Assembly: GCA_021850555.1 (NCBI GenBank)
Contig: JAJZLX010000542.1
Span: 8,549-15,706, forward strand
Length of the DNA stretch: 7,158 bases
Direction of reading: 5' to 3'
Source of the DNA: Pseudomonadota bacterium
GTDB lineage: Bacteria > Pseudomonadota > Gammaproteobacteria > Steroidobacterales > Steroidobacteraceae
How positions within the stretch are numbered: the first letter of the stretch is position 1; the number at the start of each line of letters is the position of its first letter. The notes beneath the pieces were generated by a model, which was not told the origin of the DNA, searched no databases, and was given only the letters and a program-made list of their open reading frames with translations. This document shows, piece after piece, positions 6,353-7,158 of the stretch. The position numbers and the translations under genes were made by a program.

Positions 6353-6537
6353 AAATAGTTCTGCAGATTCAGCGGTTTGGAGCCGATTTTCCGGATCGCG
6401 CGCTCCGAGAAGTCGTTGGTCTGTGGGAGTTTTGCGGGACTTTTCTCCATCGCCTTCTCCGACGCTGCACTCAAATTCGCGAGCTCCGACGCTGAGTAGC
6501 ACGACGTGACCCGTCGAGGCGCAGGGCATCCAGTGCG
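6353..6537. other. Short intergenic stretch between the tRNA remnant and the AbiEii-type gene
   Basis: 185 nt with no supported gene. It contains an 11-bp direct repeat CTCCGACGCTG (6457-6467 and 6484-6494, period 27 bp). No clear terminator hairpin with a T-run follows the toxin gene on the minus strand; CGAC...GTCG pairings near 6500-6520 are too short to call. Confidence 0.35.
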
Positions 6538-7158
6538 TCAATGCTCCAACCGTTGTGCGAGCGCCTCCGACTGCTCGACGAACTTCTTGGCGTTGGAATT
6601 CCTCAGTCTCTCGAGGTTTTGAAGTTTCCATTGCAAGCCGGGGAGGAACTCCAGGTGCGGCACGTCCAAGAGAGACCATTCGGGCTTGCCAGCGACCAGG
6701 GAAAGGAGGAACCGGCGCTCGTCGGCCGTTAGACCGTGCTTGAGCTCCCGCACCATTCGGTCGCGCGCGGCCAGAAGTGCTTCGAGCTCGATGGGCTCAG
6801 CAGTCATCCCGACGAAGCTGCGCTCGAATTCCTGGCCGATGTCGCGCATGGGTGGGAACAGGACCTCGTGGATCGGCCGGTTGTGGCTCGCGAGATAGAC
6901 GACGAACGCGCGACGGATGGCGGCCGTGACGCCTCCGTGCGCGAATAGCTGCATGACATCGAACAGGTCGCGTGGATGTTGTCGATCCAGGGCTGCAACC
7001 AGCTTGCCGCCGTACACATCTTCGACCGACACGACGGGAATCTCGAGATCCGCCTGCAACGCGTCGCGCGCGGTCGGTGTCAGCGTCGCCATGCGCACGG
7101 GATGAACCGTGCCACGCAGGACGAAATTCACCTCGATCTTGACCTGGATGGCCCCTTG
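6538..7158 (-). CDS. Nucleotidyltransferase toxin, AbiEii/AbiGii family (partial, start beyond right edge)
   Basis: The frame is open from the window edge for 206 codons to TGA at 6538. The visible part starts QGAIQVKIEVNFVLRGTVHP, so the frame extends upstream of the internal ATG/GTG choices such as 7131. Diagnostic stretches are VSVEDVYGGKLVAALDRQHP immediately followed by RDLFDVMQL, then RAFVVYLASHNRPIHEVLFP, and a C-terminus with LPGLQWKLQNLERL. Family members of about 290-300 residues carry the GS..(S)..D nucleotidyltransferase core in the N-terminal third, which is outside the window. The GK..AL..R..PRDLFD motif seen here is the conserved second half. Characterised members transfer nucleotides (AbiEii uses GTP; MenT relatives modify tRNA) and pair with an AbiEi-type antitoxin encoded just upstream, here to the right of the window. 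Whether the toxin is active cannot be judged without its N-terminus. Confidence 0.85.
   Translation of the reverse strand, partial: QGAIQVKIEVNFVLRGTVHPVRMATLTPTARDALQADLEIPVVSVEDVYGGKLVAALDRQHPRDLFDVMQLFAHGGVTAAIRRAFVVYLASHNRPIHEVLFPPMRDIGQEFERSFVGMTAEPIELEALLAARDRMVRELKHGLTADERRFLLSLVAGKPEWSLLDVPHLEFLPGLQWKLQNLERLRNSNAKKFVEQSEALAQRLEH

Noticed and set aside
6345..6470. Short minus-strand frame with a SERAIRKIG-like segment, considered as an IS66 transposase tail
   Set aside because: The resemblance is limited to a few residues and the frame runs into the tRNA remnant; not enough to call a gene or remnant.
6083..6679. Minus-strand frames crossing the tRNA remnant, with translations such as RDLNPRPTVYK and AEGFEPPTNGLQ
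   Set aside because: These phrases are well-known artefacts of translating the antisense of tRNA 3' halves. They overlap the AbiEii gene end and the antitoxin promoter and carry no domain.
1..7158. CRISPR array, insertion sequence ends or rRNA
   Set aside because: No regularly spaced repeats, no paired terminal inverted repeats with a transposase, and no rRNA-like sequence were seen on reading both strands.

Overview
The window is GC-rich bacterial DNA, probably from a proteobacterium. That guess rests on base composition, gene families and a tRNA-Thr fragment with an encoded CCA; nothing gives the species. Every protein gene I can support lies on the minus strand, so the region is read here from right to left. 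It looks like accessory DNA (a genomic island, or islands stacked at a tRNA gene) and not a housekeeping region.

Right edge (7158 to 6538): the C-terminal two thirds of an AbiEii/AbiGii-type nucleotidyltransferase toxin, cut by the window end. Next comes a short non-coding stretch. At 6308-6352 on the plus strand lies the 3' half of a tRNA-Thr(TGT) gene, from the first base of the anticodon loop to CCA, with no matching 5' half. This is the usual scar of an element integrated at a tRNA. By the standard geometry, the element lies to the left of the fragment, and the intact tRNA-Thr and integrase would lie beyond the left edge.

Middle (6143 to 4505): a toxin-antitoxin operon. A perfect 14-bp palindrome overlaps an extended -10 promoter and is followed by a strong ribosome binding site. 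The antitoxin-like DNA-binding protein comes next, then, after 5 nt, a RES-domain toxin (predicted NAD+-degrading). Thirty nucleotides further on is a LysR-type regulator reduced to its DNA-binding domain.

Left (4370 to 1): a two-gene unit. A 774-residue 2-oxoglutarate/Fe(II) dioxygenase has an N-terminal catalytic domain and a large uncharacterised C-terminal part ending in a Cys cluster. After 79 nt, a GTG-initiated gene (1966 to beyond position 1) is open for 655 codons. Its sequence resembles the long N-terminal region of bacterial SNF2-type DEAD/DEAH helicases. That reading frame is easy to miss because it starts with GTG and has no stop inside the window. The oxygenase plus SNF2-like pair is the best candidate here for a poorly described system, possibly acting on nucleic acid or on a nucleic-acid-bound protein. 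Its function is inference only.
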